Notes: generated from the letters alone by a model not told the origin. A DNA stretch of 64,000 nucleotides from Hymenolepis diminuta (GCA_900708905.1 CAADRB010000033.1:478250-542249); one strand, 5' to 3'; shown: positions 24,631 to 38,012, counted from the first letter of the stretch. Numbers and translations: made by a program.

Positions 24631-27600
24631 ATGTTTGGTGGTGGAAAGAGCTCTTTCCTGGATATTGCTCAGAATTTGCAGAGAACTATTTCGCCCTCCG
24701 GTGGTCATGAAGGACTAGTTGCGCCTACGGTATGTCTATATCTTTTGGCGTTTTTCATCTATTTTACTGATTACTCATTGAGTCAAAGAAATGTTAAAAT
24801 TATGAGTATTTACCTTTTAACTATTTAGGATGTCTTTAATCTAGAAGGTCTTATTTAATTATTCAGCTTGACAAATCCACCTCAAAAGGTGAAATAAAAG
24901 GATTTTTAGAACCCTCTTCAAACTCAAACCAAAAAATGAAAATGAAATATATATATATGAAGATTGAATTATTATGAAAAATACAATTATAATTTACAGT
25001 TTACTTTTAATTTGATATTTACCCTATTAATTTCGACTAGATTATATAATGACCATTTGTTTTATAAATAGTAAAATGTGTTTTCTAAAATACTCTTTAT
25101 TCAAACTTGTAATTTTTAAAAGATATATATTTTTAATCATCAGGTTTTGAGATAAATTTATCAGGGGGGTTTCGATAAAAAGAAAAATCCAGATTTTATT
25201 AGGATAAACCCTTTTTCCAAAATTTTCTGCCACTTTTTGTTATTGATTCGCACATTTCAGGTTTCTTCGTTTCAAAACGCGAAATATTTTACAATATTAT
25301 CTACAGACTAATTGTAATTGATGCTTAGCAAACATTAATTTGATGTATGAATTTCGATGCACATTTCCATGTATTAAAATCAAAAGTAAGCTAACGCTCT
25401 GTATTATTATAGTACAGAACGTTATTTTTACTAACCAAGTTCAGATTATAAACTTATTTAACATAAATTGATTAATAAATGATCTAATATATGCAAGTGA
25501 ATATTCATGTGCTTCATATTGTTAGAAACACAGCGAATAACAATGAAATTACGGGCGTAATTTACAGAAAAAGTTTCATTCCTATTCACAAATGATCATT
25601 TTTCAGCACTCTCCATATCATCATGCAAAGGAGGTGATTAATAGCCATTTTTAATCGTCACAATTTTATATTAACGTAAAATAATGCAATGCAAATAGAT
25701 GCTATTAGAAACAGAGCAGAGTAAGAGTATGTACCAAAGAGTCTCATTAAAAGTTTTAACCATCCCAGTTTATTGTATCATTGAAAAATCAGGCAATTAA
25801 TAAAATATTTTGAAATTTTAGACAAGTAGTCTGAAAATTACAAAACTACCAGAGAAGCTACTACTGCGAATCTTCAGCTTTTTGACGCACCGTGAACTCT
25901 GTACCATTGCCCGAGTGTCAAAACAATGGCGACGCCTGGCTTATGATGAATCGCAGTGGTCATGGTTGAATCTTCGACCTGAGCATGGCGGCCTCTCGGT
26001 GAGAATTAACATCTTTATTAAGATAAAAATCAGTTTAGAAGGTGTAATCAACATTTTAAGAGAAGATAAAATATAGTAAAATCGGATGAATGAACACCAT
26101 ATGCGACTACTTTCAAACACCATAGAACTTTTTAATAGATAGAGGAAGGATATCAAAGGTCCAATTTTACCAACCTTCTTACTAACCAGGACTAACTGTT
26201 AGCACTGAACATCAACTTCAATAAATATGGGCGGAAAAATAGCAATTCCTAAACTCATGATGTATACTTAGTAACACTTTTCGAAATCTCTGTAGGGCAA
26301 TAAAGTTTCAAATTTTACCTATTCATGGTTTTAGCTTTAAGGGAATATAACTGAACCTAGACCCCTAGATCACCTTTTAGTCCGTACATTTTCATACCCT
26401 CGTTCAAAATATTTGATACTTATCCACAGAATCTGTTTGATAATTGTCTACTGATTTGTAAGGCCACTTCATATGTTTGACATTGAGTATTTATGCTCTT
26501 GACGCCTTACTTTCATCCCAAGGCTTAATAAAGCACTCTTTCTTGAGGAATCTATGAAGCTCGTTTAATAACTCCACTTGTTATTTAAGACGTATACTTA
26601 TGACACATATCGAAAATTCATTTTGCAGCAAAATGTAAGGCATTTTAAAAGGTAATATATATTTGATCAAAAATGCAGTTGAATATGAAAGCATTAAAGT
26701 CTTTAAATTTAAATAAATACATTAGCAATCAGTAATTAATTTGAAGAGACTTTGGGATCACACTATCTAGCACTTTTAGGTTCGGATCAATTTTGAAAAT
26801 TCGCCAAAGCGGTCAATATTTCATCTACAGCTAAATGATCTTATCCAATATCATATTTTTTTAATTGAATTATACACTGGGCAGTTGCAGTTTGGTTTAT
26901 AACAAATGCAATTCACAACCGCGCATTTCCTTCAGCACCTAACTGCATGGGGCAGATGTTGGTGCAATTGTGATGCCCATCGATCGATGCAGTTTCCGAT
27001 GCACACACGCTACCAGTAGCAACGTTTAATCCCTGCATGAAAGTAAAATAAACACTGACATGATCAGTTCCTTTTTTAAATGGAAAATTAAAACCAGTTA
27101 TATATTGACAATCTATGCTATCTCTTCATTCACAATATTTATCAAATATTTCAGGTTCCAACTGTAGAAGATTTTCTCAATCTCGTTAATCAACGTTCTG
27201 GAGAGGGCTTGCGCTATTTGGAGCTTAACAGTGATTTGATTACTATTCCGGTTCTGGAAGAATTAGGAAACAAGTGTACTAATCTCCGTTATCTTACACT
27301 GGATTTCAGTAATGCAATGCAGCTGCATGATTTTAACGACCTGATGGCTTTTCCAGGTCTTCTCACTTATCTCTGCATCTGTCTAAGTGATGTCATCTTC
27401 ATGGAAGGACTTATGAGAAAGATTTATCCCTGTCTGTCTTCTCTCGAAGTGCTCCATCTCATTGGTATGATTTAGTTTTCTTTAAATTTGATTATATATG
27501 GCCGGGTATTATGACCAATTATTGAAATTAATGAGGCTTTGGAATATTTTAATGCTAGTAAGGTTTAATAAGTTTAATAATATAAGCTGCACTAAGATAA

Positions 27601-30600
27601 TCATAAAATTTTAAGTATATCTAGTCCAGACGGCAAGGCCATCATAAGAGCTCGACCCAATAGGGCTTATAAATCCTCTTGGAAAATGAATAATCTTTTA
27701 ACAGTCTAATGTAAAACTAAAGCTTCTCCCCAGTGAGAAGGCCAAGAGTTAAATAGGGCTAAGTTTATATTTGACAACTGGAAATAACTGAGAGGAAAAG
27801 GAAGAAGAAATAGGATGTGCAGTTGGGACTTGGAAGGAAGGGGAGAAAGTAACATTACTGAGTGAGTGAAACCCCGGTTATTTATAAGGAGGACCTAATG
27901 GAGAACAATAAAGGAGGTGACCGATACCGTGTTCTCTGTTCGCTAATGTGCAACTGGCAGTTATAACGTACGGACGTATTAGTCAGCATGTGCATATTAG
28001 AAGGAATTTAAAAGAAATCGCTTCAGTTTATCTTAACAAAATCTGCCCAAGTGAAAAGATTTTATTACATAAACTTGGTTTTAATCATATTCTTTTGAGT
28101 AAAATCTAACGATTTCAGTTGCGACTTAGTTTGAATAACCAAATATTAAATGGATTATTTACGCTGTTTCAAAATTTCCCTTCTTCTGATTAGGACAAAT
28201 ATAAATGCTTATTAGTGAGTGATAATTTAGTGTCAATGAGAAAAATTTAATTTGTTTACTTATGAATATGTAAAACCAAATTTATCTTTATTCCATTTCC
28301 AGTTTATTAATGTCGCTCGAAAACACCGACAACCTTATAAATATTCCCTGAATATCCATAAATGAAAACTAACCCGTGTAATTCCAATAAGATTTTGATT
28401 TTTGATAAAGCCAAATGTTTATCGCCAAGATTGATATTAAACTGGATTTTTCGCCTTTTAGGTACTTTTGAACGAGCAGCAGAAGAAGAGGAAGAGATTT
28501 ATGAGGTCAGTTCAACCTATGCTGCCTTTTCGATTGGCTCTAGATTAGATGACTGTTATTAATTGGACCCAAAAGTGCATTGCCAAGAAGGCGTTGAGGG
28601 GCTTGTTCGTGTTTAGACTTTAAATAATCTAAGTATATTGTTCAAATAAAACATCGTCAACAGTTGGGTTATCATCTCAAAAAGTATCCATTAGTGTCAT
28701 TATTACAGTGAATTTATTAAAATGATTAATGAAACTTATTAAATTTAAAATATCAATTAATATGTTAATAAATTTGCATGTCAGTTATCTAGTAAGATGA
28801 GGGGATATTTACTATTAGAATAAAATTTGGTATAAAAATTATATTAACTGCAAGTAAATTAACTGATTTAATTCAAAATAATATTTCGCTTTAAAAGTGC
28901 AAATAAGTCCTCAACAACCATTTCTATGCTCTATTCGATAAAAAATTTCCATTGGATCTATCTTGGCAACTGTAACTTTGCTCAATTTTAAATTTGTTTT
29001 CTTTGGTAAACATTACAAATATCAGTATCCTTCTAGGTGGTCAACATCAGCAAGATTCGTGCTCACACTCCAAATCTGCGAGTGATTAATCTCTATGGAA
29101 TTAGTTTTGTGGATGACAGTCATGTCGAACTATTGGCCACTAATTGCCTTCAACTGGAATGCATTGCTCTCAACTACTGTCTCAATGTCAAAGGTGCCGC
29201 TTTTCCACTCATTATTAATAACTGCAAGAAACTCAAAACACTTCTTCTCTGTCATTGTGGTAAGCCTCATAGAAATATTTTTACGTGGGATAGGTTATCT
29301 ACTTCTGAGATAAGAAATTAGTTCAGAAACTATTTGTCTCCATGCAGCATTACAAAATTGTTAGCCTGTTAATTTGATCAGCACCTTAAAAAACACATTA
29401 GTGTAGGGGTGAATTTACCATAACTGGAACCAGTTTGTGAGGATCTAGTTATCAAATTGTCAAATGCTCTGATTAAGGATCTTCAAACAGTGGAAGGCTT
29501 TTGTAAGTTAAGGCTACTCTATGCGTTTGAAAATGTTATTAAGTTTATTTCCAACCGCATTGATCTGTCTACCTCATAGATATCGCTAGGCTACAATTGA
29601 CTCAGACACAGAGAGATGCGGTAGAAGTGCAGTTACTTCATAAACACTTTATCAACTGAACAAAAATTGTATTTAAATAAATATCAGTCATATTGATGTT
29701 GGGCGATCAAAAGACTTCCGGATTGGTAAAAATTTAGGCTCGAATTGGTATCAAGTAACGTGTATCCACACATTGAAGAAGGTGATGGGCGACTCAGAGA
29801 CAAAAAACGAGAATTATTCATTCTTGGACAAAAATAGCTCTGCAGCTTTGACCTTTGTTTGTCGGCTTCCTATCAAAGGCTAAATACGAATTTCCCAACA
29901 AGAGATATTTCCTTCTTTCCCACAACGACTGTTCGATAAATCCCCCTCAACGTGCTTCAGAAATCAAATATTATGAATATCGAAATTATCATATCTAGTC
30001 TCCAATTTTTTCCAAATGAGCTTAAATATACATAGCCCTGACGTTAAGGATTAAATGAGTGTTGTTTATATTCGCAGCGTTAAATACTGTAATAATTGTA
30101 ATGCTGTTCCACTACCAAGCTCGAAGTGGTTAAAAATTACATAAGCCCCCGGTCTGTTAGATGTTGGCTGGCAATCTTGCTGGGCCAAACTGAAGCACAC
30201 GTCTGCACGCAGAGTGGACCAATGGGGAAGCCGAGCTGGGGACTCAGTGTGGACATTGGCTAGATCAGACGTTTTAGTAGTCAGTCGGTCTTCCACCTGG
30301 TGGAGTTGGGTGGACATTAGCTAAATGGCGGTCTGCTCTCACCACTTTTAATCTTTATGCTTCTTGGTCCGTATGTACACCTTTCATGTATCTTACAAAT
30401 TTTATGCGTTTCCATATTCAGTTGTCAAGTTAGACCACTCTACCTACTAAATATTTATCAGTATAGATCACACATTTGTAAATTTTATCATGTTACCAAC
30501 CTTTGGGTAGCCCAAGGAGGTAGATAAGAAGATGCGGGAAATTAGAAATTAAAAAGGTAATCATTTATTAATAACCTAATAAATAGTTATCCACATTCTG

Positions 30601-33600
30601 TGACTGTTCACAGACTGATGGTTTGGAATAGAATTTAAAGTAGAACTTTTTCCACTCTTTATAAACGTCTTTATAAACGTCTCTGTAAACGTTATACTTT
30701 GTCCTACATTGTATGGAATCAGTGGAATTATTATTAATAGTTTGACGTATTGCATCGTATAACACTTGGGCGTAACTCATGATGGTCGTTCTGCCGTCTG
30801 TAGTTACATTCTCAGCAAGTCTTGCTAGCACTCGGTCTTTAATTTGAGCAATGTGGATATAAATCTCCAAAGGGGCTATCCAGCCAATACAGACTATCTT
30901 CTTTTCCATCTTATGACCTTTAAATACCTATGTTGAAGTTAAAATTTTGTGCATCTCTATTGCCAATTGTTGCTCTTGACATTTACGAAGAAATAAATCC
31001 AGATAAGTGCCGGCATATTCCAAAAGACAGCCACTCATGAATTCTTCATCAATAACAATTGAACCATTTGAATTCTTCTTGACAGCACAGGCATTAGTGT
31101 CGGCATGGTTATCTTCCTCATTAATCTCTTGAAGGGATTCTATTACGAAATGTAAATGACAGAATGAAATACATGTTAAAAAAGTAGGAATTAGAGATGA
31201 TGACATTACCTTGTAGCGGTAGATAGCTAACAGCAAATGAAAGAACGCCAAGGATTGCTTAGACCAGGTTGTATTGAACAAAACTCAGTACAGAGTCTCA
31301 AGGGAAAATAGAGAATTGAAAGAGAAGAATTGAGCAACGGGAGATGCATTTGACGAGCTAGTGTCCCCTGTGTGTGTGTCTATTGGAAGGCTATTTATAA
31401 TCGACACTTTGGGTGAGGACACGGATAAGGATATAATTGTATGCATGCTTTAATTGGTCGGGACGATTGTAGGAAAAGGAAGGGCCAGTGTAGACAGGAC
31501 TGGTTAATAACAAAGCCGACTAAGCAATGTCTGCTACTATCGTCCGAGGTATGCTTACCTTTTCCGATCGATGAGAAATAGGCCAGTTGAGGACACACGA
31601 TGTTTGCCTATGGAGTGCTTGGGTCGCAAGAAAGGTTAAAAGTTTACAGACATTACTATATGGACAAGATAATCAAATTTGGTGATGATTAGAGAGTATG
31701 TAAGATAAATATTTCGGAGAAGGGATTCATCCTTCAAAATCTAAGAGAAGATTTATTCTTGACGATGTCATTAACGTCTCTCTTGATGTCGCGGTAGATA
31801 AGCATATATTGAGTCCATTTGTCGCCCATTCCGAAACAAAAATTAGTTTGAAAATAAATGAAGGTACATTATTTTATGTATTTAAACACTGCTGAGTTGG
31901 GTTCACAGAAATGCACTACAAATACCCCTTGAATTAATCATATGAGAAGTTTTTAATCTATAAATAGGAGATGTGAATAAATGAAATGTACACAAATGAA
32001 TATTCCTTTATTTTTCCTTTAGCCTTAAATACAGTACTCATAAGGGGGAATTAATTGCAAATATTTAAGGGGCCCTTTAACCTTGGAAAGAAAGTGAAAG
32101 CGGTTCCTGGTAGAACTTGAGAAACCACAAAGCAGGATTGCCCTTAAAAAATTTCCTGGTTACAATTTCAGAAGAAGCTTTTTAAACTCTAGTTGAGGAG
32201 AAGATTTGGAACAATATAGTCCGCTATTCTTTCTTTCAATTCATTAGATTAAAAAAAACCAGTCAACTTTATTTTTTGTCAAATAGCAGAATTTCTATTA
32301 TGAAACGAACATATTAGGAAATTGTTAATCTAACTTATTCATTGAATTCTAACCACACATTCGTCGAACTTTCAACCGAATTCAACTCTTAGTGACCTCA
32401 TTAAAAGACTGAAATTAAAATGCATCAGTTTACGAAAAGGGATATTTTTAAACAAAGTATTAAACAACAACTTCACTAAATTCCATCAAATTGTAAAGCT
32501 GAATACAATAAAATCAAATTATTTTCTTATTTCTATACACTTTTATACTTATTTTTTTTAAATTTTCTTATCATTTCGATTTTTTAATAAATAGAGCCCA
32601 GTGGTTAAAAATTTTCAAATAGATGAACTGTTGTTTCAGTTCTATTTCATAACGCCTATTTACGTTATTAAGTTTATTTCGATTCTGGTTTTCATTTCTG
32701 CCCGTCTCTATAGGTCAAATAATACCAAGTTGAAAACAGCATCTTGAAATAAAGTACATTTTATTTAACATTATAGTTAAATTGTGATCACCATTTTAGG
32801 ACTGGAAGATGAATATATAATGAAGGTACCATGGGAGAATTCCCAGCTTCGCGAACTGGATATCACCTCTACTGAATTGTCTTCGGAATGTCTTGATAAC
32901 TTCCTCTCGCGAATTCCTTCCTTCACTTATCTCGCCGCGGGTCACACTGACTTTTTCAACGATAAGGTATTTTTATTTCAAAATACTTGTTCCTGCTTAC
33001 CTGAACATAAAAAAGGAAGATTTGAACACTAATGTTGGCTGAAATGATAAATTATATGAGATAATAAATGAATGTGTAAATTTAGCATACCGTGAACATT
33101 ATAACGTTAATAAACTTTGATATACCTATCGCTTTGCTGACGATTTTATCCACTGACTGGAATGGTCAACCGCCCTCGTTAACATAGGCCGATAAATTGG
33201 TTCGTAAAATTTGATTTTCTCAGCATGGAGATGCACTGATGTTATCCTTTGTAAAATAAGGCTTTTAATGCTGCTTCAATGCTAGGAAGTCTAGCATCTG
33301 CCGCTATGACTTATCTGAACACTAGATTTCACTAGACTACTGTTGACCCAGACAAAGAAAAAGAAAGATGAGACAAAATACAGTTAATCCGAGACATTTA
33401 TTAAACAAATTAAGGTGTTAAATAGGAATACAAGCTGTTTTCTTGTTTTTGATGTTGGGGCATAAAAGCACCGGTGGATCGATATCAGCTCAAATCCTAA
33501 ATAACTGTCAAGGTATCAGGAACAATAAGCACTCTCGTCTAGAGAAGAGTGATGAATAACTTAGAGACAACCTGTTGGAATTGCTCATCCCGAGACAAAA

Positions 33601-36600
33601 TATAAATATTGTAGCTATGAACTTCCTTTAGCTAATTTCTTATCGTACCGCTAACCAAAATATGCTCTGAAATACGCCTTTACAAATAGGCTTGGGGATT
33701 ATTTTTATTTATTATTATTATTAATTGACAACTTTATAAATTTTAAGGAAAGCTTTCGAATATGTTATAGCATGACAATTTAAAAGAAGTACGTGGATAT
33801 CTCGAATTCTTCTGATTACCTGAGCTATCACTGTGCCTCTTATCACATAGGTATGGAGATGGTCATGTTGCATTTTTTCAAGTAAATACTTCTTTTCATA
33901 AATTTACATTAAAATTAAGTGTTTTGGCTGCATATAATTCCATTTTACCTAACGGTACCCTGCCCGATGGAAAGAAACTTAAGTGAGAATGCGAATGTAC
34001 CTTGAAGTTGGTTTATAAATATCTGTTCGTTAAATTTTTTTGTTCAGGAGGAAGAAAGACCAGTGGGACATGAGTTGGCGGCAAGATATTGTTAATTAAT
34101 GAACCTATTGTGACTTAGCAAGTAGTATAACACACAGGCTTACTCATACATCTTCTCTCATTTGATTAAATATATGAATGTCTGTATCATTGTTAAACTT
34201 GTGCATCAATACACAGTTTTCATTCACTCTTTTCCATAGGTTATTTGCATTCCATTCTTTCTCTTTCAACTTCTCTCTCATTTATATTTGTGCTGTTTCT
34301 AATTCGTATTTCTTCTCACCGTTTTGTCCTATGTGTGCATTAGCATGTGCCCCTAGTCCTAATTACGCATGTATGAAAGTGTTTCTGCTCATCTTTTGCT
34401 GATGACCTATTTCTTTAAGTAATGCCTAGTTAACACTTTATTATACCTTCGCATACATGAACACGTATGAACTATATCAAACAGACCACCCTAGACACCA
34501 TCCCTTTTTTATTAATCCAATAAGAATTGTTTATTACTTTCTCGTTTCCGTCTTCTAATTTTGGTGTAGATTAGGGCTGTCAATTTCGCGGTTTGGAATG
34601 TGAGATTTAGCCAATCCCAGTCTTTACGGTTAGTAGCTTAAAGTAGCTAGCTGTGGACGTCCCAGCTAGCATTAGAAGGCGCCTATCATTTGCCGCAGCA
34701 ATACCTTTGGTCTTCACTCAATACTTTGCCATGTAATGTAGGAGAGGTATTAAGATCTGTAGTTTTATAGGAGGATTTTCTTAAGATATCAGAGCTACAC
34801 TGTGTGATGCCGAACTTAAAATTTTCACCTAATTAACTACCTTTCTATTCGCTTCTTTTCAGCTAGTTATTATTGTAAAACTACCTTCATACCACAAGCT
34901 TTATCAGTTCTTATCTAAAAATCACAAGCAGGATCTCTATTAGTGACAGTATACTCAAACATTTTTACACCTTCCTTAGATTATTTTATGATTTTATTGC
35001 AAAAATCATTTCTGATTCAACTCTTCTTATCGCTCAAGTACTATGTATGCCGATGAACACTTCCAAATCACGCTCTTAATTAAAATAATTTAAAATATAT
35101 ATATATATATACTATAATAAAAATAAATTGAAGGTATTTAAAGGCGTAATTTGTGTTTTTATTTGTTTGAAATTATCTTTTCCAATTTCTGTTTATTTTT
35201 ACAGGTTTTAAAACATCTCGTGGACCTACAGAAGTTCAACGATCTCATAGCCCTGGATTTGAGTTTCACGCCGTCGCTGAGTGAAAACACCATGATGACC
35301 TTTCTGCAGACATATGGACCCCAGCTTCGTGGTCTTATGCTGCAAGGGAAACCCACTCTGGCTGAATACTTCTGGACCACTGTGATTACCTTCTTAAATA
35401 ATATCGAGTAAGTCCGAATGAAATCCACCTTTTGTGAAAATTACGTTTAATTAGTGCAGACGGTTGAGATTAGTATGTTTTTAAATAGACTGGATTATTG
35501 TGGCACACGATTTGCACTTCCCACTACCAACTGGGATGTCCAAAATATTAAACTGCTAACCTGGAATCCTGTGATGACTTAACCTTATAACCCAGGGCCA
35601 CCAAAGTTTCCAGCCCTAACGTACTGATAAAGGACAGAAGAGAAGTCGAATATATTTACTCGGTAAATACAAGCGAAGTCGTGTTTCAGATAGCTTTTTA
35701 CAGATGGCCCATTGAGTGAGGATTTTTTAATGACATATTCTGAATTATAAATTTAGAAACAGGATACAAAACTCAGCGATTCGAGACTTTGTCACAAATG
35801 TAATAATAAGTGATACTTCAGGCTTCAATTGAGCCTTATATTGGCCACTGAAGGGATTGTCATTTAAACCTTATCTTGAGGTGGAAGGGAGTGCTCTGTT
35901 GAAGCTCAAGCATTAAAATTATCAGTGTCACCCTTTCGTGGGCTCTCAAGGTCAGCAGAATACATAATTCTGTTTAATATATCTTAACAATGTCCCCGTC
36001 ATTAATGTGATCAAACCCAACTTTGGTTTTAATTTACTATTATTAGTGAAACAGGTATTCTTGGGCTCTTTGTCTGCATTAGACTTTCCAGGAAATCATT
36101 CAAATCTGTATTTAAATTAGAAATAACTCTCACGATGAGAGCTCGCTTTTTTCACTGTTTAAATAAATGTTCATTTTGAGCAATATCAAATGACTTTCTT
36201 CCATATAACAGGTCTGTAAGCATTTCAAATATAACTTATCGAAATAAGTAGAATCTGATTTGATTTTAAAACATTCATCTGGAAACATTCTCTTCAGAGT
36301 ATGCGTTCTGGGATCACCGGACGGTTGGTTTTTCAAATACAACACCCGTGTTCATGTTGACCAAGTTCTGCACGCATTCGCTCTCAACTGTCCCAATTTG
36401 ACGGCTCTGGAAATTCAATGGGATCCTGAAACTCTTCGATTCAGCGATAAGAGTAGAAAATTCATTGATAGGCTAAGGTAAGGTTATTTCTCCTTTAACA
36501 ACGAATACTTCTTTTCAGATAAGTTACCAATGAATAAGAAGATTTAGTTCTAAATTTAAATTTAGAATCTTCGGTGTCATAACATCAAATATCTGATCTA

Positions 36601-36796
36601 ATCAAATTCCCCTTTCTGTTTTAGACTGAAATGCTGGCGATTGAAATCACTGACTCTCTGTGACGGAAAATACTACGAATTGGTGAAGGGAAACTTTGAA
36701 CGAGCTGAGAGACCACGAGTGGTACGAACTACCAACTCCTACACCACCTCTATTGTCTCCCTCCTCAGCCGATACAAGGATCTGCAATTCAATTAA
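24631..36796 (+). CDS. F-box/leucine-rich-repeat protein (FBXL type)
   Basis: Substrate receptor of a Cullin-1 (SCF) ubiquitin ligase: the F-box binds SKP1 and the LRR solenoid binds the target. Nine exons: 24631-24729, 25822-25998, 27155-27464, 28462-28505, 29037-29259, 32800-32966, 35205-35407, 36298-36477, 36625-36796. All are GT-AG and phase-consistent, giving 524 codons plus stop. Exon 2 encodes the F-box (KITKLPEKLLLRIFSFLT, then ARVSKQWRRLAYD and W-S-W-L-N-L). Exons 3-9 encode irregular LRRs (LRYLELNSD, LRYLTLDFS, LRVINLYGI, LECIALNYC, LRELDITST, LIALDLSFT, LTALEIQWD, LKSLTLCDG). Exon 4 is a 15-codon acidic insert (ERAAEEEEE). The start is the first ATG after an in-frame TAG at 24610-24612, but that TAG could be a splice acceptor with coding exons further upstream. 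It may correspond to the insect FipoQ-like group; that is memory, not a search. Its introns total over 10 kb and host repeats and an antisense ORF chain. Confidence 0.9.
29570..29855 (+). repeat. Repeat family B, copy 1 (degenerate)
   Basis: Lies in F-box gene intron 5. It is a decayed relative of the copies at 33300 and 37099, sharing GGCTAC..TTGACTCAGACA, a TTGATGTTGGG block, GATGGGCGACTCAGAGACA and a terminal GCAGCTTTGACC. Divergence is clearly greater than between the other two copies, suggesting an older insertion. Confidence 0.55.
30080..30350. other. GC-rich patch in F-box gene intron 5
   Basis: About 270 bp noticeably richer in G+C than the surrounding intron. It contains an 83-codon minus-strand ORF starting MSTQLHQVEDRL, without splice sites or a recognised domain. 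Probably a fragment of a mobile element, or an exon of the antisense gene just upstream; neither is established. Confidence 0.3.
30568..31349 (-). CDS. Candidate nested antisense gene, possible secreted protein
   Basis: A minus-strand exon chain inside F-box gene intron 5. Proposed exons: 31292-31349 (ATG), 31210-31257, 30987-31139, 30568-30917. All junctions are GT-AG and the phases join to 202 codons ending TAA. The introns are 34, 70 and 69 nt, similar in size to the SCO1 micro-introns. The first 35 or so residues are hydrophobic (MHLPLLNSSLSILYFPL, then ILGVLSFAVSYLPLQ), resembling a signal peptide or anchor. The rest is a soluble, helix-prone chain with a few cysteines and a repeated V-Y-K-D tract. 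A TATA box lies 42 nt upstream of the ATG and an AATAAA overlaps the stop. No family is recognised. The first intron is unusually short, so the N-terminus is the weakest part. It could be a parasite-specific secreted protein or a decaying element. Confidence 0.45.
31391..31400 (-). promoter_or_regulatory. Candidate TATA box of nested antisense gene
   Basis: TTATAAATAG on the minus strand, centred about 45 nt upstream of the proposed ATG at 31349. A CA-rich stretch lies between them, where transcription could start. Confidence 0.4.
33300..33622 (+). repeat. Repeat family B, copy 2
   Basis: In F-box gene intron 6. About 320 bp, highly similar to 37099-37392 in direct orientation: TTTCACTAGACTACTGTTGA, TAAACAAATTAAGGTGTTAA, ATAGGAATACAAGCTGTTTT, TAAAAGCACCGGTGGAT and a terminal GTAGCTATGA. 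It has an extra segment (CCTGTTGGAATTGCTCATCC) near its right end that copy 3 lacks. No coding capacity. Confidence 0.85.
35095..35110. repeat. (AT)8 microsatellite
   Basis: Sixteen bases of alternating AT in F-box gene intron 6, about 95 bp before the exon 7 acceptor. Confidence 0.9.
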
Positions 36797-36996
36797 ACAC
36801 ACAAATTAGTTTCATACATCCGGTTATAAAAGTAGAAAAACGTGCTTTCAAGATGAATATGATAATGCCTTATTGTATATATTTTACTGGTTATATCCTT
36901 TCATCGCTTCACATCTTAGAGATTCCCTCTGTCGAGTCTTTTCGTTTGCATCTTTGCAGAAAGCAAAATATATTTTACCTTCTTGTTATTAGAATG

Positions 36997-37002
36997 AATA
37001 AA
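36997..37002 (+). terminator. F-box gene polyadenylation signal AATAAA
   Basis: Canonical AATAAA about 200 nt after the stop codon at 36796, followed by T-rich sequence. It is the first such hexamer downstream of the gene. Confidence 0.65.
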
Positions 37003-37098
37003 GTTATATATTTATGTATTTTTAGTAACGTTCAATATTGCATTTCATTCACTTTATTATTCATGTAAAATGTGCTTCTTCAGTGCCATTAAAATGTT

Positions 37099-37392
37099 GC
37101 CACTGTGACTTATCTGTTCACTGAATTTCACTAGACTACTGTTGATCCAAACAAAAAAAGAATGATGAGACAAAATGCGGTCAATCCGAGACATTTTATT
37201 AAACAAATTAAGGTGTTAAATAGGAATACAAGCTGTTTTCTTGTTTTTGATGTTGGGAGATAAAAGCACCGGTGGATTGATATCAGTTTAAATTCCAAAT
37301 AACTGTCAAAGTACCAGGAACGATTTACACCCTCGTCTAGGTAGGAGTGATGGACGATTTAGAGACAGAATATAAACACAGTAGCTATGACC
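37099..37392 (+). repeat. Repeat family B, copy 3
   Basis: Just beyond the F-box gene poly(A) signal. About 294 bp, near-identical blocks to copy 2 in the same order and orientation, ending GTAGCTATGACC. The close similarity suggests relatively recent dispersal. Confidence 0.85.
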
Positions 37393-37724
37393 TCCATTAT
37401 TCTAGACTCTATTACATAATAAAATGTTTTCAAATTCTACGCTGGTGATTTTACATTGAAAAAAAAATTCTTCATACATAGGGGAACGCATAAAATCCAT
37501 AGAGTACGTAAGTAAATTTGATGTGCGAGAATTTATTAAATGAAAGGAATAGTCAATGCAAGTTTGGATGTAAAGGGAAACGAATGGCAGAGTCGTCAAT
37601 TCAGGCGAGTTCTCAATTTTAAATTGGTCAAGCCTTGGAATATTCAAAGATATGCAATAATATATAACTAAGATCACCTTCAAATTGTACTGATCACAAG
37701 AGCAGGCAGATTCACCAACAGAAC

Positions 37725-38012
37725 ATGCATTTTAGATATTCATAACAAATTGTTAGGAAGCTAACTTAAATCATTTAAATTACTCTACTCCTTATGATTC
37801 TGATATGATTTGCTCTTCTCTAGAGATTAATCCGACACTTAGATTCCTTAATTAATTTTCGTAGATGCAAAACCACAATATAAATCGGCCAAATTCAAAA
37901 TGCCGAGGCGCACACTTCACATCGATATGTTGATTAAAATGGTGCAATTATTTGAACAAATTCCTTAGAATAATGTGAAATCAAAAGAAACGAGAATTAA
38001 AAGGTGGAAGAT
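37725..38012 (+). repeat. Repeat family D, copy 2
   Basis: Diverged counterpart of 7130-7400 (TTAGATATTCATA, CTTAGATTCCTTAATTAA, CAAAATGCCGAGGCGCAC). It ends in the purine tract AAAAGGTGGAAGA directly against a family A LTR-like copy. This is the position a polypurine tract occupies before a 3' LTR. No matching 5' LTR is found to its left; family B copy 3 lies there instead. Confidence 0.5.

Noticed and set aside
31210..31281. An exon starting MFNTTWSKQ for the nested antisense gene
   Set aside because: The initiator is TTG, not ATG, and that frame does not join in phase to the next exon. Another frame of the same segment does.
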